DNA from: Lingula anatina
Lineage: Eukaryota > Brachiopoda > Lingulata > Lingulida > Lingulidae
NCBI RefSeq assembly: GCF_001039355.2
Contig: NW_019776106.1
Span: 6,642-70,641, forward strand
Length of the DNA stretch: 64,000 nt
Direction: 5' to 3'
The translations under genes and the position numbers were made by a program. Positions 49,401-60,847 of the stretch are shown piece by piece. Every line of letters starts with the position of its first letter. The first letter of the stretch is position 1. The notes under the pieces are model-generated. The model was not told where the DNA came from. It saw nothing but the letters and a program-made list of their open reading frames with translations, and searched no databases.

Positions 49401-50918
49401 TTGTATCTTTTTTCTATTATTAATATATATCTTACTAATTTGTTTCTTTGTTTGTTTATTTACACATTTTATTTATTTATTTATTTTTCATGCTTCAAAT
49501 ATTAGCTTTTTATATTTACTTATACACCATACCTTTTTATTGTGTTTCACTTTTTCTGGTCCTATCCTAGAAAGCTCTTCTTGGATCTCTCTCACTTGTT
49601 GTTGAAGTACATAAAGCATTCTGGAAGTACGAGAAGCACGTTCTCCTTCTCTCTTAGCTCGTCTTTGTTCATCCACATCATCTGTCTTTTCTACATGTGG
49701 TGCGACATTCTCTGAAAAAAACACCATGTAAATCAGTGAGATGACAACTTGAACACATCACAAAAGGATAAAATTCAATATTCAAAATAAACTGCATTCA
49801 AATCAAAATTGTTTGAATTAATCTGAGTTTATAACAGTTTATAAATAATGTTACTAGATTTCAAACTACAACATAAATGTTTCACTTTTTACATCAAGTC
49901 CTAATGTCTCAAAAATAAAATATAATTCTACAATTTCCCTTTACAGATTTGACATAAACAACAATACCAAACCAGTGACTTATTTCATTAATGGCATATA
50001 TTAACCTACCATTCCGATTCTCACTTTTCCTAATCTGTTCCATGTATCTCTGTAATTCAGTTCTTAGCCTACTTATTTCCTGTGCATGTCGAGCACTTGG
50101 AGATACCATAGGAACATAGCCATCAGTGTCTCGTGTAGGTGGGGACTGTGTTGATACTGTAAAATCAACTCCAACTTTTGGTTATCAGACATTAAAAGAA
50201 GCATTTTCTTGACAACTATACTGTGGACCTGTATATTTATATTCAAACTGCTTTTCATGATTGCTATAACTGTTCAAATTTGAAAATATCAAATATCATA
50301 ATAAGTCAAAAAAGTATTTTTCTTACTTGACAATTTATTACAACATAACTGACTAGTTATCTTACCTGGCAAAGATTTTTTGCCCATGTGAACAATAATA
50401 TTTGGGACAGCATCATCTGTCGTTTTCTTTACTTTAGAACGTGTTTGTATTTTAGCCTGTTTCACACTTTTGTTCTTTGCATCTTTTTCTCGCAGTACAA
50501 GTGGCTTTTCATTAACATCATCTTGTCTAGATTGTACTTTTTCTCTATATTCTTTGCTCTTTTTAACTTTGACCTTAGGAATCTGTGTTTTCTGAGCTTT
50601 CTCTGTCTGTTTTGCCTCATGTGCCAAACTAGAGAGATAAAACTGTTCCTCAATTTTTTTCTTTTTCAAATCCCTTTTAGCAAGTCTCACTGCTGCAGTC
50701 AAACTGTCTTCTGACACCACAGAAAACTTGAAAGCTGAAGCAGGCTGAATTGGTGGTGTGGCTGTGGTCAACAGTGGAGGCCTCCTGGGAGGACTGGAGG
50801 ATAGTTTTTCAACCACAATTGCCTCTGGCTTCTGAAATCTCATAGCCAGATTAGATGCCACAGGTGGAACATTTAGGTTGAACTGCAGTTGGTTCTTAAA
50901 GTGACTTACTGCTGCCAT
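43461..50918 (-). CDS. KIAA0753: Moonraker (KIAA0753-like) centriolar satellite protein
   Basis: Seventeen coding exons on the - strand: 50918-50366, 50156-50010, 49711-49533, 49323-49099, 48786-48666, 48509-48438, 48228-47927, 47721-47579, 47401-47189, 46542-46453, 46344-46257, 46001-45918, 45755-45600, 45407-45332, 45150-45030, 44793-44530 and 44331-43461. All phases agree (3705 nt, 1234 aa). Diagnostic segments are NQLQFNLNVP and SNLAMRF near the N-terminus, FSVVSEDSL with AVRLAKRD, and SRMLYVLQQQVREIQEEL. HRLAAAHRGAVKAIQ and LLIRQLSLCCAELE also match the vertebrate protein. In vertebrates this protein acts at centriolar satellites with OFD1 and FOR20 in centriole duplication and ciliogenesis. 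The copy is longer than the human protein (967 aa), with RSPR-type repeats around exon 10 and a final exon rich in Ser/Lys (KSEKSGKSKSEKS). It is head-to-head with the CCDC74-like gene. Confidence 0.93.
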
Positions 50919-52429
50919 TTTTTACGTCAACTCTTATCTGAAAATGAAAACAAAATACAATACAATAATTGCATTTGGCTGAGGACAAGTTGTTTTGCTG
51001 ATCTTAGAGAAATGATATCGACTGAGGCACAGCAAAACATATTGACCTAATGCCAAAGTTGATATGTGGTTCATTATAAACTTTTATACAGTGTTGTCAT
51101 TACACAAATTTATGTGGAGCAAATGAAAATAAATAACACCAATTTTCTATGTCAGAATTTATATTTTAATGATATCATAAGAATGGGACAATGCAACTTT
51201 GCATCAATGTTAAGTTGTCACCCATGCATGGCTCATGGCTAGTTACAACATTACATAACAATAGGGTTGGGGTGTCAAAGGTAGATGTTATGTTTTTTGA
51301 TTATTTCAGAGGAATAGATATGTATTAATAATAATAATATAATTTTATCACTTAGTGAATTCCCCAATATACATTCTTGTAAGATTATATTCTATGACAA
51401 TTATGTATGAAACAGTTTATAGAAAGTAGTGTGTTTTGTAGAATTTGATCTTAAATGTGCGGCATAAGCACATATAGTAGTAGATATCAAAAACATTAAT
51501 GAATGTACGGAACTAACAATAATGTGAATAACATGCTACATTGTATCTGCAGTAAAATCATTTGATTTTTAAATGAAGTCATGAGGTATGGAAAACATTA
51601 AGAGATACCACTACTCATTTCAGGTGCAAAATAGAGATAGTTTTTACTTGTATTTAACTTTATCTTACAAACTCTACTGTGTGCCTCTGGCATAAATGCT
51701 TAAACTGGAAATGGTCTTACTACTATTACTAGGAGATTATTTGGACTCACGGTTAAACGCTTCAAATTAAGGTTTGCAGTTCAATATATCCATAAATGAT
51801 GTGACATTTCTTCTCGAGGTCTCGATACTTACAAGAAAATGTAAATGTGCGTTGCAGTTTTGTGACTATCACACGAACAAATCACAATAATTTACAGGAA
51901 CTTTGTATCAACCGCCATACTTGATGCAGTGCTGCCATCTCTACAAGATGAGCAACACAGGAATTCCGGAAGTTGATGTCTTGAATTTTATTTTTTCAAA
52001 AATATATGTATCTTACATTACATATTGCTACAGAAATTAGAAAACATACTCTGGAATGTATAATGTATATGAAACGTCTACAAAGATAATTTTCTCATTA
52101 ACTTTAGTCTTTGTCTTTGTTTTGTAAACAAATCCCCTTGGTGATGACCTCTAATAGAAGAATTCAACGTGTTGGAAAATCTAATTGGAAATAAGATAAA
52201 AAATATTGTAAAATCACATTTTTCTTTTATCTTGAGATCATAGAAATAAATGAATCATCTGCACATTTATTTTATTGAAATAATGCATTTGTTTTCTTGT
52301 CTTATGCACAATTTTTCCTTTGACCTGTTCTTGGTTTCTCCCAACTTGGCCTAAGCAACTTCTCATTTGCATATGAAGCCAAATGTTTGTGCATGCCAAA
52401 GTGAAGAGAAAAAAGCAGCAGCCATCGTA
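50919..52429. promoter_or_regulatory. Moonraker 5' UTR intron and shared moonraker/CCDC74 promoter region
   Basis: On the - strand the moonraker start codon is preceded by a short leader and an acceptor at about 50939 (cag/ATAAGAGTTGACG). A plausible donor lies at about 51834 (rev. of 'cttac'), giving a non-coding first exon around 51835-51960. The CCDC74-like transcript starts in the opposite direction by about 52400, so the two promoters lie within about 450 bp. I found no clear RFX X-box by eye. Confidence 0.5.
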
Positions 52430-53311
52430 ATGGAGACAGGACTAGTTGAAGCAGTTGTTTCAGAGTAAGAACCATTTTTATCTTAGTTTAGTTAAATATA
52501 TATTAGGACATTTACTGCTTTATTGATACATAGAAGATGTACCTGTGTGGAGGGCAGAAGGAGTTTTGGATATTTAAATTAACATTATGTAGATTTAATA
52601 GGCCTAAATTACAGGTACACTGTGGTAAAGGTGATGCCAGTACCAGATGCTTCATTGTTTGAGCTTGAATATTAAATATTAATTTTATGAATTGTTTGAT
52701 ATTATTGTTGTCATTGTTTATATCTCATCCACAGTTTTGAAAATTAATATAAATTCAAAAGTATAACTGCTGTATGAAAACACTTGATCATTTTACCAAT
52801 ACTACCAGTTCATTTCTGCAAGGACAATGTGCTGAATAATTAGTCTGAATATGACAGCTGTGTCCAAATATGAGAGGCTGCATTATGCCTGTACATTTAT
52901 TGCATAAAATCCTTAATACATCAATTAATTAGATTTTCTTTCATTTCCTAGTTGACTACATTTATTAAATATGAGGTTGTTAGGGTAATAACACATCAAT
53001 TTCCTTTGAACTTAGAGACAATTAAACCATAAAAAATTGGACCAGTGAACCTTAGAGTAAAGAACTTTGATATCAATAAAGCTTCATACCAATGCATCTT
53101 GGTACTGTTGAAATGCATACTTAATTTCAAACAGGTGACTATTTTATATTATTAAAAAGGAGGTTATAATAGTAATGAAATGTTTCAAGAAGATTGAAGT
53201 TACAATGAAATGAAAATCAGTGCAGGTAAAATTTAGGGCTCTGCAGGAAACAACCATCTCCTTAAATTTATAGTTTAATCTTGTCTTTTTCTTTTCAGAT
53301 ACCACTGAACA
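52430..53311 (+). other. Spliced upstream ORF in the CCDC74-like 5' UTR
   Basis: ATG at 52430 opens a 14-codon frame (METGLVEAVVSEYH). It crosses the first intron (donor 52464/gtaaga, acceptor at 53298) and stops with TGA just inside exon 2, upstream of the main start at 53418. Such an upstream ORF would lower translation of the main frame. The 0.83 kb intron between holds nothing else I can identify. Confidence 0.5.
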
Positions 53312-53417
53312 GAAAATTACTGAGAATTGACTGGATAGCGTGGCTCACATAGTAGTCTGCACTAACTTAGAAGCACATATAGTTTTAGCAGATTAGAATA
53401 GAGAAACAATAATACTG

Positions 53418-56400
53418 ATGTCTGCTCAAACGCAGCTACCACCCCTGAATAATCTCCCACAGTGGTCAAGAGTTCATACATTGGACAAGGCCAGATATCC
53501 AAAGCCATTTGTAAAAGACAGACTTAACCCAATGCCAATGGCGGATCTAGGTGCTAGCAACCCTCCTGGCTCTTCAGAGTCGGACAGAGATCTAGACTTT
53601 ACAAGCATGGATCCAGTGACCAGGATTCAGTACCTTGAAAAAAGCATAGGATTTCTAAAACATCAACATAAGGAGGTGCTTTCTAGTTTGCATGAAGAAA
53701 TAGAAGCTCTGAAAAAAGAAAACAAAGGTAATTAAGAGGAGATACATTTTGTGTTGAGGACGTCTGGAATATTTACATTTAATCAGTCTGCTTCAATGCC
53801 TACAAAAGATTTAGTCTTGTAATTCTCCAGTAATAAAAGTTAATTTGCAGTGGTGCTAATTGAAATTGCTTGACTTCACACACGTTTATTGAATTATGGG
53901 AGAATACTGACTTAATTAGTTATTGATCTTACTCTTTCTTATGAGAGTCTTTTGGGTAAATGTGAAATTGGTATTCATTGATTTGATATTGGCATCATGA
54001 AACAATACATCAACAGGTCTCAATCAAGTAATTGATTATGGTGTTAAACCTGAATTAAGGAGGGCTTTATATTTTGATGAATAATTCACAGTATGCTAAA
54101 TTGGTGATAGGAATGCTATTCATATAGTATTCATATATTACTTACTCTTTGTAGCTTTGAAGGTAAGGAAAATAAAAAGGATATGATCTGATTCCATATT
54201 ACCCTTTCGTATTGATAATTAACCAGCTTTTTTTTCTTCTTCAGATCTCCAGTTTGAGTTGATTATGATTCAAAAGAATCAGCAGTTAAATTCCTCAAGT
54301 GCCAATAATGCAACTTCACAAAAACTGGAAGTGCCTGACAGACCTACAGATAAAGGTAAACTTTGTTTTACCCATTATTTTATACTTCTAACATTTCTAA
54401 AACTGTGTTATAATTACTCTTGTACCTTTCAAACCATTATGTTGCTTGACAAGTGACTTGATCATTTTAAATCTCTCAAGTTTTTCGGCCTGTTAATTCT
54501 AAATGTTTCAAGTAATTGGTTGGATTTTATTTCAGAGCAAAGCTCAATATCCTTGAGGTCAAGAACAGCAGAGGGGGATTCTGTAACAGACCAGTCACAA
54601 GGTGAGGAAACAGCAAAACCATCAGCACTCATTATAGCCAAGATCTTCATAGTTATGAAATATTCATTGCTTCTTGGAAGTCAATACTGTGCACATATTT
54701 GTCAATATATGTCCAACACAGCAGTTTTAGAATTTCAAAATTTTCCTCTTCTCAAGCATTGTTTGTTGATGTGATACATCATAGTTTTCTGTCATCTTTG
54801 GCCTTTTTTAGCTGATCTACAAATTATATAAATAACTGATTGATTTGGTCATGTCTGTATTGAGGTTTATTTTATTTATTGATTTATTGATTGATTTCAG
54901 AGCCAGAATTAAAGCACATTTTCTTAGAAGAAGAAATAAAAGACTTAAAAGAGACTCTAAGGGAGGCAAGGAACCACAATACTTATCTCAAACAGCTTTT
55001 GGAACAAGAACAAAGCAAAAGTAAAGAACTGTAAGTAATATTGCCTCTGTTATTTTCAGTAAGAGCCATTTTCAGAAATAATTACTTCAGTATCATCATT
55101 TGTTTTTGGGTACAACTGTTTGTTTTTAATATTCAGTTGTAAATAACTTATAATGAATAATTCAGTATCAACTCTGCAGGGGACTTCAGATTATTTATAT
55201 TCTTGTCAACATAAATTTATAGTAAAAAAAACCTTATAACTAAATATAATTATCAAAATTAAATGCACAATTGGAACAATCTGACAATGAGGTGAAATGC
55301 AACATAAGACACAATGTTTGAAGTCTAAAAGCTTTGCAGTGAAAGTCTTAACTATGCGCTAATCTTACTTTGCAATTGAGATGTAGCATGTCATGTTTTT
55401 ATGAAAATTTGTTGCAACGGAATGTTATTGCTACAATTTTAGACAGCAACAGGTGTCCAGTCAGAGCCATGAATCCCCAGCAGCATATGGCCAACCTCAA
55501 AACACACCTATAGATATGAGTAGCATCACAGCCAGTCTGAACCCATTGCAAATCCACCCTGCCAACCAGCCTCCACGGCAACCTACTCTACAGGAGTGCG
55601 AGATGATCATTCGGCACATGCAGCATGTCAACGAGAAACAGTCACATGAGGTAATCCATCTTATCCATCTTGTATGCATAATGTTTGGAAAATCCTTGAT
55701 GAATGGAGCTAAAATATGTTTATCTTACCTAATGTCCATGCTGAGACATCTCCGTTGCAGAAAAAATTTTCTTCATTACCAACTTTCATAAATTTATATT
55801 ATATCTTTCAGTTGAATAGGTTGAAGTCAGATCTGCGTGATGTGTTGTATTCTCACAAGTGGACCCCAGATGCATACCTGCTAGCTAAGGCTTATGTAGC
55901 AGAAGAAGAAAAGGGGGAAGTGGTTGCATTAGACCCACAAGCTAGATTGCCAAAAATACACAAACATCCTGGAAGGAAATTGTAAGTTGGTAAACATGCC
56001 TATTTCTTTGTTAATGTGCACATTATTTTTGTTGTATGATTTTTCAAGAAAAAAACTTCATGGGTCCCATCATCTTTTGACCATTTCGTGGTTGAAGGGT
56101 CAACCGTTGTGCTTTTGCATTTAGGGGAAGTTCTTAACAATTTTCATATCTGTAGCATATAAAAAGTAGTGTTTCAGTTAAATGAGAACTCATTCATCTG
56201 CCCTGAATTATATCATACAGATGTCTAAAACATGTAATGCCCCCAGCTGCAAAAATAGCAGATGTTTTGTAGAAAAGCTAGTTGCAGTCAAAAATCTGTA
56301 TTTACCATGTAGAGGCAATCAAGGACACTGGCATGACCTTTCCCGCAAGGCCATTCTTTGGCATGCGCAGTGTGAAATGCTGGAGAACTGTGAAATGGTC

Positions 56401-56694
56401 AATGTAAAAGAGCTCCATACCATGAACAATGCAGGATTGTTGAAATTAATATTTCCAGATGATAAGGGAGTGAATTTTGAAAATCAGTAATTATGATTGC
56501 TATATAAGCATATCTGATACCCATATTCCTATCAGTTTATTTTTCTTCATTTCAGACCTGAAGTTGCCTATATTGCCTCCTCTGAGAAAGTGTCTCTGCC
56601 TGCCCTAACACAGACTGTGGGTAATAAAGCAGTAGAGAGAAGAAAAAGAACACAGATTCTCCAGAAAGCTAGACTTCGTAAAGAGGTGCTATAA
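53418..56694 (+). CDS. CCDC74: CCDC74/CCDC92-family coiled-coil protein
   Basis: Seven coding exons: 53418-53727, 54245-54355, 54536-54601, 54901-55030, 55443-55650, 55812-55981 and 56556-56694, giving 377 aa. ATG 53418 begins the exon's long frame (MSAQTQLPP). The family signature is the N-terminal coiled coil, YLEKSIGFLKHQHKEVL then LHEEIEALKKEN, followed by DLQFELIMIQ. A second coiled coil is EEEIKDLKETLREA. The helix QECEMIIRHMQHVNEKQ matches the 'LRQCEVLIREL' region of vertebrate CCDC74. The C-terminal segment SLPALTQTVGNKAVERRKR matches 'ILPALKQTPKNNFAERQKR'. Vertebrate CCDC74 proteins associate with microtubules/mitotic spindle. Poly(A) signal AATAAA lies at 57548-57553. It is head-to-head with moonraker. 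Confidence 0.9.
56221..56490 (+). CDS. Candidate alternative terminal exon (Cys/His-rich) of the CCDC74-like gene
   Basis: An acceptor 'tatatcatacag' precedes a frame of 89 codons ending TAA at 56488-56490, inside the last intron of the CCDC74-like gene. Exon 6 (55443-55650) ends in phase 0, so splicing 55650 to 56221 and skipping exon 7 keeps this frame, for a 364-aa isoform. Splicing from exon 7 (phase 2) does not. The peptide is rich in possible zinc ligands: CNAPSCKNSRC, YLPCRGNQGHWH, and WHAQCEMLENC. The base composition is visibly less AT-rich than the surrounding intron. I do not recognise the module. Alternatively it could be a relic of another gene. Confidence 0.4.
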   Translation: MSKTCNAPSCKNSRCFVEKLVAVKNLYLPCRGNQGHWHDLSRKAILWHAQCEMLENCEMVNVKELHTMNNAGLLKLIFPDDKGVNFENQ

Positions 56695-58022
56695 ATGGCA
56701 AGATAACTGTGCAGTTTTTTCTTTTTATTCACACTACTAGGACTTGATATTCAAATGTATTTGGATAAGGGGCCAGTTTTGTGTTTCAAAAAAAAAAGCA
56801 ACTGCTTTTGGTGCTTGCTTTGAGTGGCTAGCAAACCAAATAGGGTAAAGCTTTATCTACCTGAGTACTGTATATTGTGCTCTAAACAATTGACTTGTAT
56901 TACCAATGGGAGCTGGATATACTTACAGCTAATGTGCCCTTAGAAGCTCAGTGCTTTAAATGATGACATGGTCATTGTATTAGATGTAAAAGAAAAGTGT
57001 CTATGTTGTTGTCAAACATATTAATAGCGATCAACATTTTAAAAGTCAAGTTTAAGATTGGTTTTTCATATCCAAAGTTTATATGGATTCAGTTGATTTT
57101 ATTTAATTACTTTGGGCAGAGAGATGTATATTTAGACCCAATTATAACCAAATTTAATTTATAAGATTTTTCTGTTGTGTTAGGTGTGCTCTTTTGATGT
57201 TAAATGGATTCATGTGAGGGCAATTCAGTCATTTTATAGTCTACTCCCTTTGATTATTGCATTTAAAAAAGTCACACTACAACACATCAAGACATTCCAG
57301 ATTTTTATTTGATCACAAAATCACAACAAAATAGTAAGGATCTGATGAGCATTTGATGCTTATGCCAGCTAATTGCATTTGTTATAGATATGCGTTTTGT
57401 TGCAAAATGGAGCGTTCAATTTACTATTCGTTCTCTTCATTTTGTTTCAATATACAAATGACCTACAGACTAGAATCGTGGCATTAATGTTTGACATGTC
57501 AGTCAACATTGTATGCAATATTTGCCTATTCCTAACGAACCCTGCGAAATAAAATGTTTGTACAAATCAGTACATTAGTTTTCGTGTTTACTTGTGATGC
57601 AAAGGTTTCACGATTTTTTTATGATCACACCGTCCACTCGGTGGAACAGAACATGATATTGAGTCATTTTACACCAAGATGCCTAAAGTAATTGGCTTAG
57701 GTGACCAAGGAGTTACTCCTTGAGGTGACGAAGATCGAGAAAGAAGGACAGTATGACCCAACATCCAATACAGCTCTACCTCTACGAGCATTTTGTTCTA
57801 TACAAGAGGAAATATTTGTACTTTTTTTCTTCAGTGTGAATGAAACTAGGATCTTTTATGAGCTAGAGGCAACATCATAAAGTAGTATACAGTGTCATTT
57901 CACTGAATTATAATTATATAGATGAAAGTCATAAGTCCGGGACGTTTTTATCACCCACCCGCTCCTCTCATTTTTAGATAAAAAAAACTGAAACAAATAT
58001 AGACTGAAAACAGTGCCATTAG
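56695..58022. other. Convergent intergenic region CCDC74-like/ninjurin
   Basis: This holds the CCDC74-like 3' UTR, with its poly(A) signal at 57548-57553, and the 3' flank of ninjurin on the other strand. No additional gene is seen. Confidence 0.6.
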
Positions 58023-58922
58023 CTAGTTTCGCTCTAATGATTCATTAATGGGTATGTTGCCATTAAAGTGTTTTTCGGCTGGAGGAATGTTCACTCCAAA
58101 GACAGCAATGATGATATTCATAAACAAAATAACAATAATGAAGAGTGTGGATATTGTGCTGCCGACGTGCCGCGCTCGGTTTCTCTGTCCGTTATTGTTC
58201 CACCAGTCACGTAATGCCACTTCGTACTCATCTCTGTGTTCGTAGTTGAGTCGATTTGGTGGGTCGTGCAGGTTTGTCATCGTCTGAAAAAAGACGAGCA
58301 ATATCACTAATTTTACATAGATGCAACACATTTTAAAACGAGAAAAAGAAAAACATAAATATATTTAAGAATGAACTAGATGAATGCGTTCACCATGGAC
58401 GAAGTTATTTCTCTCTTTCCCTCAAACATCCTTTTGCACACACGTAACGTAGGCCTACCTCGTACCAAAGGAGAAGTGCCACTATCAACTGTAAAATAAT
58501 AGATCCGATCAGCATGGAAACTTGTAATTCAAAGAACGGCTCCTGGCCTTTCAACTGCCATACCACCTTTAACTGACTGGCATTAGCTGCGAGCAAAGCC
58601 TTGTCTAACAGCCTGGAGAAATGAAAGATATTAAATTTATACCATATAACATTGTCAATACATGCATAGACACCAAAAATTCCGAAAGAATCTTTCTTTG
58701 AAGAACTCATAAAGCATGCATAAACGCAAACTGTTGCACAGAATATATGACATCTTACCCCTGCGCAAACGTTTTCTTCTTCATATAGTGAGTGTAAGGC
58801 TCGTCAACATTTCTGCCTCGGAATACTCCCAAAAAAGAATGATTTTCGCCGGAGTTTTCATCCAAATTGTCGTTAAACTTTTCTGTGATTGACGTTTTCT
58901 CCTTGTTCTCTGTGTCGGCCAT
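58023..58922 (-). CDS. Ninjurin-family membrane protein
   Basis: Three exons on the - strand, 58922-58759, 58612-58459 and 58283-58023, give 192 aa in phase. Residues 1-54 are a polar cytosolic or extracellular N-terminus. The ninjurin signature follows: amphipathic DKALLAANASQLKVV, then a first membrane segment (MLIGSIILQLIVALLLWYE), a loop, and a second membrane segment (STLFIIVILFMNIIIAVFGVN). The loop between the membrane segments is about 40 residues (rich in charged and Asn residues), clearly longer than in vertebrate NINJ1. NINJ1 oligomerises to rupture the plasma membrane in lytic cell death and acts in adhesion; function here is inferred from family. The exon 2 donor (GAG/gtaggcctac) lies within a TAGGCCTA micro-insertion-type sequence. 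Confidence 0.9.
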
Positions 58923-59729
58923 ATTCCTATTTGAGCCAGGCTACCTGTATATCTTGATGGTACACGAAGCGGTCAGCGAGCGTTAAGTTGGTGCACGTGT
59001 GAAAACAAACAAATCCCGAGTGTTGAGTAACTTATATATAAAATACTCCAGCGTTTCGTTTCTAAGCAGTTGCAGGTGTCTTGTTAGAGATGCTGCCGCA
59101 TGTGATGTCTTGTTCATCACTGTGGTTGTGGGTTTTTCCTGCACTGTTGGGCAGTCTATTAGGAAGTGAAGGAAAGAACAATACAAATCCTGCTTCGCCC
59201 TGTCATCGAATAGGCGAGTGAGTCACGACCTCTCTTGCCAAAAGTAAAACCAACTAAGGCTATATATATAAGTTTACATCCTGGTGGTAAAATTTTAAAA
59301 TCCCTGATGACTACGATGTTCCATTTTCATATTTTAGTCATGGTAAATAGGCCTTATCTCAAACAATTTGTGAATACAAACTCAAATTTTTTCTTCTTCC
59401 GCGTTAGTTTCTCTTCGTCTTGAACACCTTTCAGTTTTCATTCAAAAAGCCTATTCTAATATTTCAAAGATCTATCACTTTCTTTATCAAAACGTAATGA
59501 AAATGCTGCTCAAGCAAATGAAAGCAAAATTTGCATTTTTTACTTTGAGTAATGATAAAAAATACACTCATAATTGAACGCATTAAAATATGTAAACAGT
59601 TTAATTGCGTGTTAAATCAGGGAATTATATCCGATTCCCTGGTTAAATACAATGCGCTTTTTAAAAGAAACGTTGCCTTGGCGTTATAAGCTTTGGATCT
59701 TCCATCTGCCTTTTAATGAATATCTTGTT
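58923..59729. other. Ninjurin upstream region
   Basis: This should contain the ninjurin promoter and 5' UTR. ORFs of 60-70 codons on either strand show no family resemblance. No other feature is seen. Confidence 0.5.
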
Positions 59730-60115
59730 CGGGAGGGTGGTGATAACAAAAAAAGGATGCCAAAGCTGTTGGTCCTTATACTGTTGTAATGCCAAAGAAT
59801 TCCTTCATTCTCTACTTCGTCTGTTCTCCGGGACAAATAATAAAATCATGGAACAGACGGTTGGCACTTTCCCAGGAACTTTCGTGGAAAGCATACCTTG
59901 AACTGCAGCAATTGTTGGACTTTCTGTAATGACTTTTTCGGACCTTTTGTGGACAACCAATTCTGGGACATAAGCAACAGCTACTGTTAAAATATATATT
60001 CACTTTTTCTGTCATTTATCATTTATCTGGCGTTTGGCAAAAACAAAAACAAATGTTTTGACACATCAAAATTGTGTTAGTTGAACTAATCACACGTAGC
60101 GCATCTGTTAGCAGA
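59730..60115 (+). pseudogene. Decayed copy of the terminal exon of the secreted-protein gene at 62174-63457
   Basis: Two coding fragments match the last exon at 63090-63457. GPYTVVMPKNSFILYF (about 59770-59818) corresponds to GSYTGVIPKNSYILYS, and FSGTNNKIMEQTVGTFPGTF (59826-59885) to FSGTNNKIMERTVLTFPGTF. About 190 bp between them is deleted, and the fragments are in different frames, so no protein is made. The 3' UTR is also matched ('ttttgacacatcaaaattgt' at about 60056). This marks an old tandem duplication of the gene. Confidence 0.8.
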
Positions 60116-60808
60116 TGAGTGAAGTATATAGGATCTTCAGTCCCTTTTTAAAACTGCTTATTCACCAACGCTGACAAGCCCCCCACCCAACCACCAATAC
60201 CATCACGAAAGGAAATAAATGGCGAAACACAAAGTTGAAATGGATTATTTAAAATAAAAATAATCTTCCAAAGTATATCAACCCACGTGTGTTCATATTT
60301 TTTTAATGTTGTTCGGTTTTTTGACAAAAATAATATCAATCTACGAAAATGTCAAAATGCTAGAAATTTACAAAATAATGAATATTCAGAAGCCCCCATC
60401 ACCCGCAAATTACTAACAAAATGCCGCGAATAAATGTCCTTTGACCTATGCCTTTCAGCTGACGTCATATCAGTTTTTGCTAGGACTTGTTTAGGACTAC
60501 TGTGTACTACCCTCCCCTTTAGGTAAGTTGCGACAAACGAAGATAGTATTAAATGGTGCCTTCTAGCATCTACTTTGAGACACAGAGGGAGGGGGAGCGG
60601 GACAGAGGGGGGAAAATGGTCAAGGGAGACATTTGTAACATACTTGAAACAACAGTCGCAAACACACCGTGCAACATTCCATATGGTAATTCATATTATG
60701 TGCGTTTATTCATTAATCTAAGTTGAGAAAACGCAATGAATAGCGTATTTCGCGCTTCTATTTGTGAATATGATTTAATTATGAGCCTTGTACTGTATAT
60801 TATGTCTT

Positions 60809-60847
<39 letters not shown>

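Noticed and set aside
57699-57716. Perfect small hairpin caaggag-tta-ctccttg
   Set aside because: Does not fit a histone 3' stem-loop or any other element I know; may be chance.
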